Assembly: GCF_021654855.1 (NCBI RefSeq) | Contig: NZ_AP024202.1 | Location: forward strand, 1,922,001 to 1,986,000 | Length of the DNA stretch: 64,000 nucleotides | Origin: Thiomicrorhabdus immobilis | Lineage (GTDB): Bacteria > Pseudomonadota > Gammaproteobacteria > Thiomicrospirales > Thiomicrospiraceae | Direction of reading: 5' to 3' | Part shown: positions 44,582 through 54,166 of the stretch, piece by piece | Position numbering within the stretch: the first letter of the stretch is position 1 | Layout: the number at the start of each line of letters is the position of its first letter | Notes under the pieces: generated by a model | What the model was told of the DNA's origin: nothing | Database searches by the model: none | Seen by the model: only the letters and a program-made list of their open reading frames with translations | Program-made: the position numbers and the translations under genes

Positions 44582-47500
44582 TCAAACAATACTCGACTGT
44601 TTTGCTAAAGCCTCTTGCTGTTTAACCCCGCCATGCCACTGCCAGATGTAGTACATCAATGGAATAACCAACAGAGTCAATACGGTTGACGACAGAGTAC
44701 CAAAGATTAACGATACCGCCAATCCACCGAATACAGGATCGGTAATCATAATCATCGAACCGAACATAATCGCAAGTGCCGTTAACAATATTGGACGGAA
44801 ACGCACCTTACCAGCTTCGATTACCGCATCTTTCAACGTTTTACCTTCAGCTCGATACTCTAAGATAAAGTCAATTAACAATAGCGAATTTCGCACAACG
44901 ATACCCGCTAAGGCGATAACCCCAATCATCGACGTTGCGGTGAAGGCCTGACCGGTCAACCAATGCCCTGGGAAGACCCCTATCATGGTTAACGGAATCG
45001 CTCCCATAACAATAACCGGCATCATAAACGACTTATAATAACCAACCAAAATCAGGTAGATGAACACCAACGCGACAATAAATGCACTCCCCATATCACG
45101 GAACACATCTAAGGTCAGACGCATCTCACCACCCCATAAGATAGTGTAATTCATAACATCATCCGGCTGAGCCTGTACAAACCCTAGGTTGGCTGTATGG
45201 AAAGTCACACCGGATTCAGGCAATTTAACACCATCCAGCATTTTGTCTAATGACAATACCGAATATACAGGGCTTGATTGCAGTAACTCACCACCAATCA
45301 TCACCATTTGATGTTGGTCACGCCCTAAAATCGGCTTGGCATAAAGCACCTGTTCAATTTTAGCCACTGCAGATAAAGGCACAGACTCACCTGAACGTGA
45401 CTGAACCTGTAAAGACATCATTTGTTCAGCAACGGTTCTTTCCGAACGTGGTAAACGCACGATAATATCAACCGGCTCACGGACATTATCCAGGTGCATA
45501 TAACCAAGTTCAAACCCATTGATATAGTCACGCAACATTTTACCTACTTGAGCAGGCGCCACTCCTAATAGATTAGCTTGCTCACGGTCGATATTGATTT
45601 GATAACTCATGTTATCTGCCGTAACCGAGTCATCCACATTGATTAAACCGTAAATTTGATTAAAGGCTTTACCTACTTCAATCGATGCTTCACGTAATTT
45701 CTCATAATCCGGACCATAAAGTTCGGCCATAATCTGTGTGGTTACAGGTGGTCCTGGAGGCGTTTCATACAACTTAATATTGGCTGATGGGAACGTCTTA
45801 CGTAGTTCATTCAAATCCAAATTAAGCTGTTCAACAATTGCGTGTGAAGACAAATCACGGTCATGTTTATTCACAAGATTCACTCGAATCTGCGCAAAAT
45901 TAGCCCCTTGCTTAATCAAGTCACCACGCACCAATGCCGCAAAGTCGATTGGCGCATGATTACCTAGGTAAACACTGTAATCAGTAACAAACTTAGTTGT
46001 AGACAAGCGATCACCAACATGCCGAACCACACGATCCGTTGCTTCTAAAGCAGTACCTTCAGGCATATCAATCTGCACCAAGAAAGTGCTGGTATTGTCA
46101 TAAGGCAACATTTTCACTTCAACCCCCGCAGGATGAAGTGGATTATTCATACCATCATCACGCATAAACTGTAGCGCAGGCTGAAGCATGGCGCCAATTA
46201 AAGTCAACAATACAACAAATAGAAACACATTACGTTTGGTACGGCTTTCAATCATCGGATTAATCGCTTTAACATAAAGCTTTTGCATCCAATCTTCTTT
46301 ATGCACATGATGCGTTTCTAGACTTTCCCTAGCCTGCATCTCTTTAATGGCATTTTTACCTAATAGTCTATAAGCCGCATAAGGGACTAGAATATAAGCC
46401 ACCACCAATGAGGCAATCATCGCTACAGGCACGTTAAACGGAATCGGCGCCATAAACGGCCCCATCATACCGGTAACGAACAACATTGGAATAAAGGCCA
46501 AGATAACCGCAATGGTTGCTACATTGGTTGGATTACCAATTTCATTGGTGGCCTTAATCAACACTTCATCAAAATTTTCGGGATCGAAGCCTTCATGGAT
46601 ATGCCTGTGAATATTCTCTATAACGACGATGGCCGCATCCACCAATAACCCTAAAGAAAGAATTAACGCAAAAAGGGTAATACGGTTGATTGTTTGATCA
46701 GCAATCATACCGATAAACAATACAACGAATAAAATCAACGGCACGGTTAATGTCACAATACCCGCTTCTCTCCAGCCCAGGAATAGAACCAGAATAACCA
46801 CAACGGAACCTACCGCAATCGCCAAGTGCTCCATAAGCAGATTGACTGCTGCATTAGCCTTTTCGCCATCATTACGTGTGACAACCACATCAACATTAGC
46901 CGGAATAACCGATTTTTTAAGAGCATCCAAACGCTCAAGAACGGCATTGGCCACATCCACAGCATTGGTACCTGGTCTTTTCGCTAAAGTGATGGTAACT
47001 GACGACTGCTCACCTAAAGACTTAATCGCGGAACTTGGGCCAAAACCAATACGAGTATAGCTTTCAGACTCTTGAGGCCCGTCACTGATGGTGGCAATAT
47101 CTTTTAAATAGATTGGGCGACCTTTGTTCGCACCAATCACTATCTCACCGACTTCTTTGGCATTACCCAGATAACCGTTAACACGAATCAATTTGTTACG
47201 GTTATTGTTAACCACAGAACCCACGGGCAACGAAACATTACTACCTTGCAACATATCGCTGATGGCTTCTAGCGACAGCCCGGTTAAGGCAATTTTCTGC
47301 GCGTCTAACCAAACATTAATCGCACGCTGCTTCCCACCGACGACTTCAGAGAAGGACACACCAGGAATATTGCGTAGATTTTCCACTAACTTCAAAGAGA
47401 TATCACGTAAGTCATACCCCGATAACTCTTGTGAAGTGACCGCCAAGGTCATGACAGGAACATCATCAACGTTGATTGGCTTAACCAATGGCTCTTGGGT

Positions 47501-47923
47501 ATCCGGAGGCATCTTATCCATGTTTTGCATAATTTGGTTATAAACCTTAACCAAACTATCCACCTGGTTTTCACCCACTTCAAATTGCACAGTGACCACA
47601 CCAAAATCATTTGAAGCATAGCCAAAAGTATGATCGACTCCTGGCAGAGCACTTAAAATGGTTTCCAGTGGCTTGACCACCATATTATTCACTTCTTCAG
47701 GTGTCGCACCCGCTTTAGGAACAATAATATTGGCCGCAGGCACAACAATCTGGGGATTGTATTCGCGCGGTGTAATTAGATAAGCCATGATTCCAGCAAG
47801 TGTTACCGCAATCACCATCATCATGGTTATTTTTGAGTGGATAAACGCTTTCGCAAGTTTACCGGCTATATTCAACTCCGCCTCAGGTTTGGCGTTTTCT
47901 GGCACTTGATTCTCCGCCATCAT
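44582..47923 (-). CDS. RND efflux transporter permease
   Basis: 1,113 residues, the usual 12-helix RND layout: N-terminal helix near residue 30, helices 2-6 around 365-540, C-terminal helices around 940-1090, with two large periplasmic loops. The proton-relay segment in TM4 reads GLLVDAAIVVIEN near 440. The second Asp of drug-type AcrB (DD) is Ala here, a form also seen in metal-exporting RND pumps such as CusA. Substrate class is therefore open. It is the third gene of a tolC-MFP-RND operon, overlapping the MFP gene by 1 bp. Confidence 0.92.
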   Translation of the reverse strand: MMAENQVPENAKPEAELNIAGKLAKAFIHSKITMMMVIAVTLAGIMAYLITPREYNPQIVVPAANIIVPKAGATPEEVNNMVVKPLETILSALPGVDHTFGYASNDFGVVTVQFEVGENQVDSLVKVYNQIMQNMDKMPPDTQEPLVKPINVDDVPVMTLAVTSQELSGYDLRDISLKLVENLRNIPGVSFSEVVGGKQRAINVWLDAQKIALTGLSLEAISDMLQGSNVSLPVGSVVNNNRNKLIRVNGYLGNAKEVGEIVIGANKGRPIYLKDIATISDGPQESESYTRIGFGPSSAIKSLGEQSSVTITLAKRPGTNAVDVANAVLERLDALKKSVIPANVDVVVTRNDGEKANAAVNLLMEHLAIAVGSVVVILVLFLGWREAGIVTLTVPLILFVVLFIGMIADQTINRITLFALILSLGLLVDAAIVVIENIHRHIHEGFDPENFDEVLIKATNEIGNPTNVATIAVILAFIPMLFVTGMMGPFMAPIPFNVPVAMIASLVVAYILVPYAAYRLLGKNAIKEMQARESLETHHVHKEDWMQKLYVKAINPMIESRTKRNVFLFVVLLTLIGAMLQPALQFMRDDGMNNPLHPAGVEVKMLPYDNTSTFLVQIDMPEGTALEATDRVVRHVGDRLSTTKFVTDYSVYLGNHAPIDFAALVRGDLIKQGANFAQIRVNLVNKHDRDLSSHAIVEQLNLDLNELRKTFPSANIKLYETPPGPPVTTQIMAELYGPDYEKLREASIEVGKAFNQIYGLINVDDSVTADNMSYQINIDREQANLLGVAPAQVGKMLRDYINGFELGYMHLDNVREPVDIIVRLPRSERTVAEQMMSLQVQSRSGESVPLSAVAKIEQVLYAKPILGRDQHQMVMIGGELLQSSPVYSVLSLDKMLDGVKLPESGVTFHTANLGFVQAQPDDVMNYTILWGGEMRLTLDVFRDMGSAFIVALVFIYLILVGYYKSFMMPVIVMGAIPLTMIGVFPGHWLTGQAFTATSMIGVIALAGIVVRNSLLLIDFILEYRAEGKTLKDAVIEAGKVRFRPILLTALAIMFGSMIMITDPVFGGLAVSLIFGTLSSTVLTLLVIPLMYYIWQWHGGVKQQEALAKQSSIV

Positions 47924-49032
47924 TACGCTCCTTCAGCTGGTGTCACGGTTTTTTCTGTACTCGCAGAGTCAACAATATCGCCATTTAGCATTTCTTGATT
48001 ATTGTTGATGACAATCTGCTCACCTAAAGCCAAACCAGATTGTACTTCAACCATTCCATCCATGACCGCACCCGTACGAACCATATGGAAAAAAGCACGC
48101 CCGTTTTCAACCACAAACACACCTTCAATACCCGCACGATTCACAATCGCCGATGCTGGCAACATCATAGTTTGACGCTCACCGCGTTTGAAGCTAACAC
48201 GAGCAAAAGTTCCACTATTGACATCATTCACATTCGGCAAGCTCAACTTGACCGTATGTGTACGCGTTTTAGGATCGGCCGCACTCACTAAGGTATAAAT
48301 AGTCCCAACAAACGGTTTTTTAATACCATCAATCAATACCTGAGCTGAATCACCATTTCTAAGCACTGCATACAAATCGGCAGAAACTTGAGTTTGCACA
48401 CTCAAAGACTTAAGGTTTTCCATAACAACGATTGGATTTCCTGGCGCGGCTAATGAACCTGCAACGGCCATCTTTTGAACAATAACACCATCAAAAGGAG
48501 CTTTAACATTAGCATAGTTCAACTGTGATTTTGCCTGGTCTAAAGCCGACTTGGCCGATGCCAGATTTTCCTGAGCCACACTATATTGCAACTTGATTTT
48601 GTCATATTGCTGTTTAGAGACGGAATCTTCTTTATAAAGTTTAGTGAAACGGTTGTAATCCAAATTGGCATCGGTCAATGCCGCTAAAGCTTGCTGATAA
48701 GCAGAATTGGCTTGAGAAATTTGGCTTTTAATATCGCCTGAATCGATTGAGAATAACAAATCACCACGCTTAACTTCTTGACCGACCTGAACATCCAAGT
48801 TTTTGATATAGCCCATTAAACGAGAAGCGATCTGTGCTTTTTGATCAGGCACAACCGCTCCAGGAACCACAGAAGTCAAAGGTATGGTACCTAATGTAAC
48901 GGTCACGACATCCGCCTTAATGGTTTTAGCAGACTTCTGAGCGACTTCTTCACTCTCTTGCCCGCCACACCCTGTTAAGCCAAAGGTAACGGCCAATAAC
49001 GACATTCCAATCACTTTAGAGATTTGTTTCAT
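47923..49032 (-). CDS. RND periplasmic adaptor (membrane fusion) lipoprotein
   Basis: 369 residues from the ATG at 49032, which has GAGG six bases upstream; a longer TTG form starts at 49053. A lipobox (GLTGC) near residue 22 anchors it to the inner membrane. A biotinyl-lipoyl-like half (IASRLMGYIKNLDVQVGQEV near 70) and an alpha-helical hairpin (about 105-175) are typical of HlyD/AcrA adaptors. It joins the RND pump to the TolC-like channel encoded next to it. Confidence 0.9.
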   Translation of the reverse strand: MKQISKVIGMSLLAVTFGLTGCGGQESEEVAQKSAKTIKADVVTVTLGTIPLTSVVPGAVVPDQKAQIASRLMGYIKNLDVQVGQEVKRGDLLFSIDSGDIKSQISQANSAYQQALAALTDANLDYNRFTKLYKEDSVSKQQYDKIKLQYSVAQENLASAKSALDQAKSQLNYANVKAPFDGVIVQKMAVAGSLAAPGNPIVVMENLKSLSVQTQVSADLYAVLRNGDSAQVLIDGIKKPFVGTIYTLVSAADPKTRTHTVKLSLPNVNDVNSGTFARVSFKRGERQTMMLPASAIVNRAGIEGVFVVENGRAFFHMVRTGAVMDGMVEVQSGLALGEQIVINNNQEMLNGDIVDSASTEKTVTPAEGA

Positions 49033-49101
49033 TTTGAACCTCAATCCTATCAATTCTTATTAATTTTTTATCTTATTCAAATCAGTTTAAAAACACAGCT
49101 A

Positions 49102-50508
49102 TCAAAGACGACTAACATCCATACGACCGGTTGCCAACAACAGTTTGGCCTTATAGACATTTACATCATACTGCGCTGAAACCAAGTCAGCTCTTGCTTT
49201 GTCTAACTGCGTGTCGCCGGCCAATACTTCGGTAATGGTAGACACACCGTTCTTATAACGTTTCATAATCAAATTCTGTGCTTCGTTCGCTTGTTGAACG
49301 GCTAACACATTTGCTTCAACTTGTTTTTTAGCGATTTGTAACTTACGCCATGTAGTCAAAACCTCTAAACGAACTTTATTCTCTTGCGATCTAGCGGCGG
49401 CTTTTTTCTGCGCCGCCGACGCATTGGCCATATCGACTGAACCTTTCGTCACCCCAAAATCAGTAATTTTCCAAGAAACAACACCTGCAATCGTATAAGA
49501 CCCATTATTTAGTGCCAAAGATTCGTCATTCCAGTCTTGGCGCAACATAACATTGAAACTTGGATAATAGTCCGCTTGCGCTGCCGCAACCGCATACTGA
49601 GTCGAAGCTGCTTCTTTACGTTTAGCATCTAATTCTGGGTTTCCACCTAAAGCCATAACCAACAACTCTTCCGCCGAATCAACCGGCAATTCCAGATCCA
49701 CTCTTTCACCAACTTCAAGGCTTTGGTTAGTATCGGTACTCATCAGCATCTTCAACGTATCCAGAGCAATCTGTTCTTGACCCTGAGCCTTCAACAATGC
49801 CATTTGAGCATTAGACTGATTCACCTTGGCACTTAAAAATTCCGAACGCACCACCACACCTTGTTCTACTAAGTTTTGAGTGGTTTTCACATAAGAGTCA
49901 GCTGTCTCTTTAGCCTGTTTTGCAACCGTAATGAAAGAGCGGGCGGCATGTACCGCTTCATAGGCTTGGTAAATATTGAATGTCAAAAACTGCTGAACGG
50001 CCACATCACCTTTTTTGGCCGCATCAATCATCGCGGCCGCTTGGTCTTCATAACTGCCGATTTTGCCGCCATTCCAAACAGGAATCAGAATCTCGATACG
50101 TGTATTAAAGTCAGTATGTGCTTGAGGATTGTTTAAAGATTCAGGAATATAATCCGCATTTGGCGAGCCCGAAGGTAAGAACGCACCAGACTCAGCGATA
50201 CCGAAATCACCAATTGTCGCCTGGCGTTGCTGGAGTTTCATACCAAACACATTAAGTGCGTTATCAGAATTGCTCCCGGTTACAGATAAGGTAATTTGCG
50301 GTAAGCGACTTGATTCTGCCTTTAATAAAGCACCCTCAGCCTGCTGAATTCTTGCAGCGCTCACCGTCATTTCAGGATTCTGATTTAACGCGGTATTAAC
50401 ACACGCTTTAAAATCCATTTTTTCTGCATACGCTGACAGCGGCATCACTGCCGATATCGCTAACATTAAGGTCGTTAATTTGCGCTTAATCAATCTTCCC
50501 TGCTCCAT
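49102..50508 (-). CDS. TolC-family outer-membrane efflux channel protein
   Basis: 468 residues. A signal peptide (about 8-28, ending SAYA) is followed by two OEP repeats: FKACVNTALNQNPEM near residue 33 and ELLVMALGGNPELDAKRKEAA near 275. Repeated long amphipathic helices form the periplasmic tunnel. First gene of the efflux operon. Confidence 0.9.
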   Translation of the reverse strand: MEQGRLIKRKLTTLMLAISAVMPLSAYAEKMDFKACVNTALNQNPEMTVSAARIQQAEGALLKAESSRLPQITLSVTGSNSDNALNVFGMKLQQRQATIGDFGIAESGAFLPSGSPNADYIPESLNNPQAHTDFNTRIEILIPVWNGGKIGSYEDQAAAMIDAAKKGDVAVQQFLTFNIYQAYEAVHAARSFITVAKQAKETADSYVKTTQNLVEQGVVVRSEFLSAKVNQSNAQMALLKAQGQEQIALDTLKMLMSTDTNQSLEVGERVDLELPVDSAEELLVMALGGNPELDAKRKEAASTQYAVAAAQADYYPSFNVMLRQDWNDESLALNNGSYTIAGVVSWKITDFGVTKGSVDMANASAAQKKAAARSQENKVRLEVLTTWRKLQIAKKQVEANVLAVQQANEAQNLIMKRYKNGVSTITEVLAGDTQLDKARADLVSAQYDVNVYKAKLLLATGRMDVSRL

Positions 50509-50563
50509 TTTCTCTCCAGCCGCTTGAGTCTAATCTTTAATCATGTCGAATTAATAAAAACCA

Positions 50564-50590
50564 AAAAAGGATGGTAAACCATCCTTTTTA
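50564..50590. terminator. Intrinsic terminator or attenuator upstream of the efflux operon
   Basis: Arms AAAAAGGATGG and CCATCCTTTTT around TAAA, with A/T tracts outside. It lies 55 bp upstream of the tolC-like start and about 195 bp past the hydrolase stop, so it may end the hydrolase transcript or regulate the efflux operon. Confidence 0.75.
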
Positions 50591-50785
50591 AATTTGTTTT
50601 ATGCCTGAGAAATAGACCTTACCCATATTCGCTTTACTTAATATTGCTAACCTTAGCGATTATTTGGTCATAACTCAAGCTTATTAACATATAAGCAATT
50701 CCTGATATTATAAAGATTTAAAACATATAAGCAAATACTTATACGTATTTTTATATCACTGACACAAAACCATCTTAAAACCTGC

Positions 50786-51424
50786 TTAAAAACCTAACTC
50801 AATGACTTTTTTCAACCACACAAGTTCACCGTGAAAGAAATGACTTGCCCCATCTCGCCAATAGATATCCGGCGTGGTTGCTAAATCCATACTCCAATCC
50901 AAAACCTCTTTTGCGCAAATCACTTCATCCTGACCTCCTTGAATCAACACCCAAGGCACGTTAATTTGCTCTATCTTGGAAAAATCATACAACCCAACAG
51001 GCGGCGCCACTGTGCATAGCGCATCAGCTTTACTAGCTTTAACCGACTTTAGCGAAACATAACTACCAAAAGAAAACCCTGCCAAAACAACATTGCTAGG
51101 TGAAAATTCATCCTTGGCCCAATTAACCACCGCCAATAAATCTTGTTGTTCCCCCTCGCCATTGTCATATTCACCTTCACTACAACCCACACCTCTGAAG
51201 TTGTAAGCAATCGTTGTATAACCTCTCGAGGCGAAAGCTCTCTCCAAAGTGGTAACCACCTTATTATTCATCGTTCCACCATACAGCGGATGCGGATGGC
51301 TGATCACAACCACTTTTGAGCAATCAACTTGCCCCCCAACCTCTTTTGAAACCTTAAGCCTAAGCTCTATCGCACCAACCGGACCATCAATCAGAAGCGT
51401 TTCATGTTGTATCTTCAAAACCAT
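50786..51424 (-). CDS. Alpha/beta hydrolase (COG2945-like)
   Basis: 212 residues. The oxyanion-region SHPHPLYGGTMNNKVV near residue 41 and the nucleophile elbow GFSFGSY near 110 are characteristic of the small serine hydrolase family COG2945. A catalytic Asp in QGGQDEVI near 160 and a His in DGASHFFHG near 190 complete the triad. No substrate is known. It is a single gene. Upstream, a 13-bp unit is repeated twice (51463-51488). Confidence 0.85.
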   Translation of the reverse strand: MVLKIQHETLLIDGPVGAIELRLKVSKEVGGQVDCSKVVVISHPHPLYGGTMNNKVVTTLERAFASRGYTTIAYNFRGVGCSEGEYDNGEGEQQDLLAVVNWAKDEFSPSNVVLAGFSFGSYVSLKSVKASKADALCTVAPPVGLYDFSKIEQINVPWVLIQGGQDEVICAKEVLDWSMDLATTPDIYWRDGASHFFHGELVWLKKVIELGF

Positions 51425-51462
51425 ACCCTTTATACATATACTTATTTATCTTTTGCCTACAC

Positions 51463-51488
51463 ATTTATATAACTAATTTATATAACTA
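51463..51488. repeat. 13-bp direct repeat upstream of the hydrolase gene
   Basis: ATTTATATAACTA is present twice in perfect tandem. It is in the region where the hydrolase promoter should lie; significance unknown. Confidence 0.7.
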
Positions 51489-51642
51489 TTAATGCATAAC
51501 CACTAAAACCAAGATTGAAATCACAATGGCAAATACAAACTTAACTTTTCAGGATTCCATTAATATTAACTTAAATTCATGGCAAAATAACTAGCAAGCA
51601 CCCAAGCTTTCACCAATCCCATTTTGAGTACACTGATTAATT

Positions 51643-52800
51643 ATGACAAACCCGACCAAAACCATCATCATTGATGACGCCGTACCTTATGCCGAAGCCA
51701 TTTTTTCACACCTAGGCAAAGTTATCACCCTTCCAGGAAAAGCCATTGATGCTGAAACCGTAAAAAATGCCGATGCCTTGATTGTACGTTCAAGAACTCA
51801 AGTGAATGCGGAACTGCTGGCAAACAGTCAGGTTTCATTTGTTGGCAGCACCGTGGTTGGGTTGGATCATATCGATCAGGAATTCTTAAAATCTAACAAT
51901 ATTCATTTTTATTCAGCTCAAGGTTGTAACGCGAATTCGGTTGCCGAATACATTATCACCGCTTTGTATGAACTCGCAGAAACCTTTGACTTTAAGCTTC
52001 AAGATAAAACCCTGGGGATTATTGGAGTGGGTAATGTCGGCGAAAAAGTCTATAACAAAGCTAAACAATTGGGCGTGACCTGTTTGTTGAACGACCCACT
52101 CAAGATAGACAAACAACCAGACCAGGTTAATTTAGATAACTATGTTGATTTAGACACTTGCTTGACCGCCGATATCATTACCGTACACACCCCGTTAACA
52201 CGAAGTGGAAAACATCCGTCCTATGATTTAATCTCGGCCGAGAAACTTGCACAAATAAAGCCGCAGCAAATTTTGATCAATGCCGCGCGTGGTGGCGTCA
52301 TCAATGAACAAGCGTGGATTAACACACCCACCCTAGCCAATATCATTGACTGCTGGGAAAATGAGCCCAATATCAATGAAGCTCTATACCGAACCGCGTT
52401 TCTTGCCACACCGCATATTGCTGGACACTCCTTAGACGCAAAGGTAGCCGGAAGCGCGATGGTTTACAATGAACTCTGTCGTTTTTGGAACACTCCAATC
52501 CAAGACAAATGGCGAAACCAACTCCCTCCACAGCCAGATTTGATTGAGATTACAGAACAAGCACCCACCCAAACAGCAATGCGACAAACCCTCAATAAAA
52601 CGCATGACATTAAGACTGATGACCTTGCGATTCGCTCAAAAGACATCTCAAAAGTACATAATAAATACGAAAATTATCGAAGAAATTTTCCTATATATCG
52701 TGAATTTAGCCAACATAAAATCCAAATCACAAGCAATCCAGAACTCAATAAGCTATTAGAATCATTAGGGTTTACCCTCATTGCAACTCAATCATATTAG
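51643..52800 (+). CDS. pdxB: Erythronate-4-phosphate dehydrogenase
   Basis: 385 residues. PdxB oxidises 4-phospho-erythronate in DXP-dependent pyridoxal phosphate synthesis. It is a D-2-hydroxyacid dehydrogenase family member: SFVGSTVVGLDHID near residue 66, the NAD fold TLGIIGVGNVGEKVY near 122, catalytic Arg in INAARGGVINE near 210, Glu and His in WENEPN and ATPHIAGHSLDAK near 240-265. The C-terminal dimerisation region is present. It stands alone on the plus strand. Confidence 0.92.
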   Translation: MTNPTKTIIIDDAVPYAEAIFSHLGKVITLPGKAIDAETVKNADALIVRSRTQVNAELLANSQVSFVGSTVVGLDHIDQEFLKSNNIHFYSAQGCNANSVAEYIITALYELAETFDFKLQDKTLGIIGVGNVGEKVYNKAKQLGVTCLLNDPLKIDKQPDQVNLDNYVDLDTCLTADIITVHTPLTRSGKHPSYDLISAEKLAQIKPQQILINAARGGVINEQAWINTPTLANIIDCWENEPNINEALYRTAFLATPHIAGHSLDAKVAGSAMVYNELCRFWNTPIQDKWRNQLPPQPDLIEITEQAPTQTAMRQTLNKTHDIKTDDLAIRSKDISKVHNKYENYRRNFPIYREFSQHKIQITSNPELNKLLESLGFTLIATQSY

Positions 52801-52950
52801 AGTATTAGGAACTCTTAATAAAATAAAGTTATTAAACCAACAAAAATTTTAGGTTTGCTTTTGCTTAATTAATCAGTAATCTATCCAATGAAAAATATAG
52901 AGCGGGAATAATCCTCTCAATAAAACATCCAATTGCAACGGAGAACATGA

Positions 52951-53520
52951 ATGAAATTAATTAATCTTTTTAAAGCAGCCATCCTAGCTGTAACAGTTAC
53001 AACTTTATCTGGTTGTGGAACTATGAACGCAATCGGCAACCTAAATGACGGTGCTGGCGGAACTTTCATGGAAATCTGGGACAAATGGGTTGAAGCTGAA
53101 GGTGACATCGCTGACGCAACCATGTGGGAAGTCAAAGTTGACGAAGGTGTTTCTTTAGAAGACGTTATTGATGCTATCAACGCGGTTGGTGTTAACAACA
53201 ACATTAAAAACGTTGGTGAACTTCCTCTTTCTGAAGAATTAAAAGCTCGTGGTATTGAATCAAAAATCATTCATGTAATGTCTTTCTGTAACCCAGAAAC
53301 AGCTCGTAAAATGGTTGATTTCTCTCCTGCAATGGGTGGTTTCCTACCTTGTCGTGTAAACATCATTGAAGAAGAAGATGGTCTACACATCTACACAATG
53401 AACATGGATATGGCGATCAAAATGGGTAAAAAAATGCCTCCTGAGTTGCTAGAAGCGACAATGGCTGTTCGTAACACTATGTGGGAAATGCTAGAAAAAG
53501 GTAAAACTGGCGCATTCTAA
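52951..53520 (+). CDS. DUF302-domain lipoprotein
   Basis: 189 residues. A lipobox (TLSGC) at about residue 22 follows a hydrophobic leader. The rest is a DUF302-type domain: residues 60-80 (EDVIDAINAVGVNNN), then IIHVMSFCNPETARKMVDFSP and LPCRVNIIEEEDGL near 110-150. The domain is of unknown function and is common in sulfur-oxidising proteobacteria. A good ribosome-binding site (GGAG) precedes the ATG. A palindrome copy and a terminator follow. Confidence 0.8.
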   Translation: MKLINLFKAAILAVTVTTLSGCGTMNAIGNLNDGAGGTFMEIWDKWVEAEGDIADATMWEVKVDEGVSLEDVIDAINAVGVNNNIKNVGELPLSEELKARGIESKIIHVMSFCNPETARKMVDFSPAMGGFLPCRVNIIEEEDGLHIYTMNMDMAIKMGKKMPPELLEATMAVRNTMWEMLEKGKTGAF

Positions 53521-53539
53521 GCCAAACCTTTCAAAAGCT

Positions 53540-53551
53540 ACCAGGCCTGGT
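53540..53551. repeat. Dispersed palindrome ACCAGGCCTGGT (intergenic)
   Basis: Exact copy 20 bp past the DUF302 gene and 25 bp before its terminator. Confidence 0.95.
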
Positions 53552-53575
53552 TGATTTAACTAGGCTTAAAAATTT

Positions 53576-53612
53576 AAAACCGCGAATTGCACCAGTAATT
53601 CGCGGTTTTTTT
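53576..53612 (+). terminator. Intrinsic terminator of the DUF302 lipoprotein gene
   Basis: 13-bp stem (AAAACCGCGAATT with AATTCGCGGTTTT) around an 8-base loop, then a T-run. Confidence 0.93.
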
Positions 53613-54166
53613 ATATGTACGTTTCTGCAAATTGATAGAAATCAATCTAGAGTACAAATCAACCAGTAAACTCGATTCACTCATATAGTCTTACTATAAA
53701 TAGCCCAAGCAAAACATCACAGAAAACTTCTCATAACTTAGAGCAAGTCAGACCTATTTCGACTAGTTATAAAAGCCACGATCAACTCGTTTTTAAGTGA
53801 TCATTCAGTCATTATCAAGCAAGCAACAGACATATAAACAAGCGATAAATACTGTAGTAAAAAAACAACATTTATAAATAGATTTTCCATCAAAATACTG
53901 ATAGTTCTGAATAAATAGTCCTAATTTACGTATAAGAATTATTTTTACATCGATATATCAATAGGTTAAGCGTTATAAATAATTTTATACAGCCATACAA
54001 AACCATACAATTAATTACTTATATGTAAATTGATACACCCTTAAATTTTTTTAATTACCAATCCATTTTCAATTATTGCATAGTAGCTTCCGAAACAGAT
54101 AAGCAGGCCTGGCAACCACCAGCAACCCGCTTAAATAAAATCAAAAACAAAGAGAATGAAGAAACA
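53613..54166. other. Long AT-rich region upstream of the FadL-like gene
   Basis: 554 bp with no credible gene. It is AT-rich and contains a degenerate palindrome copy (caggcctgg at 54104-54112) 55 bp before the start codon. The porin promoter must lie here, but no confident -35/-10 pair or regulator site was found. Confidence 0.6.
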
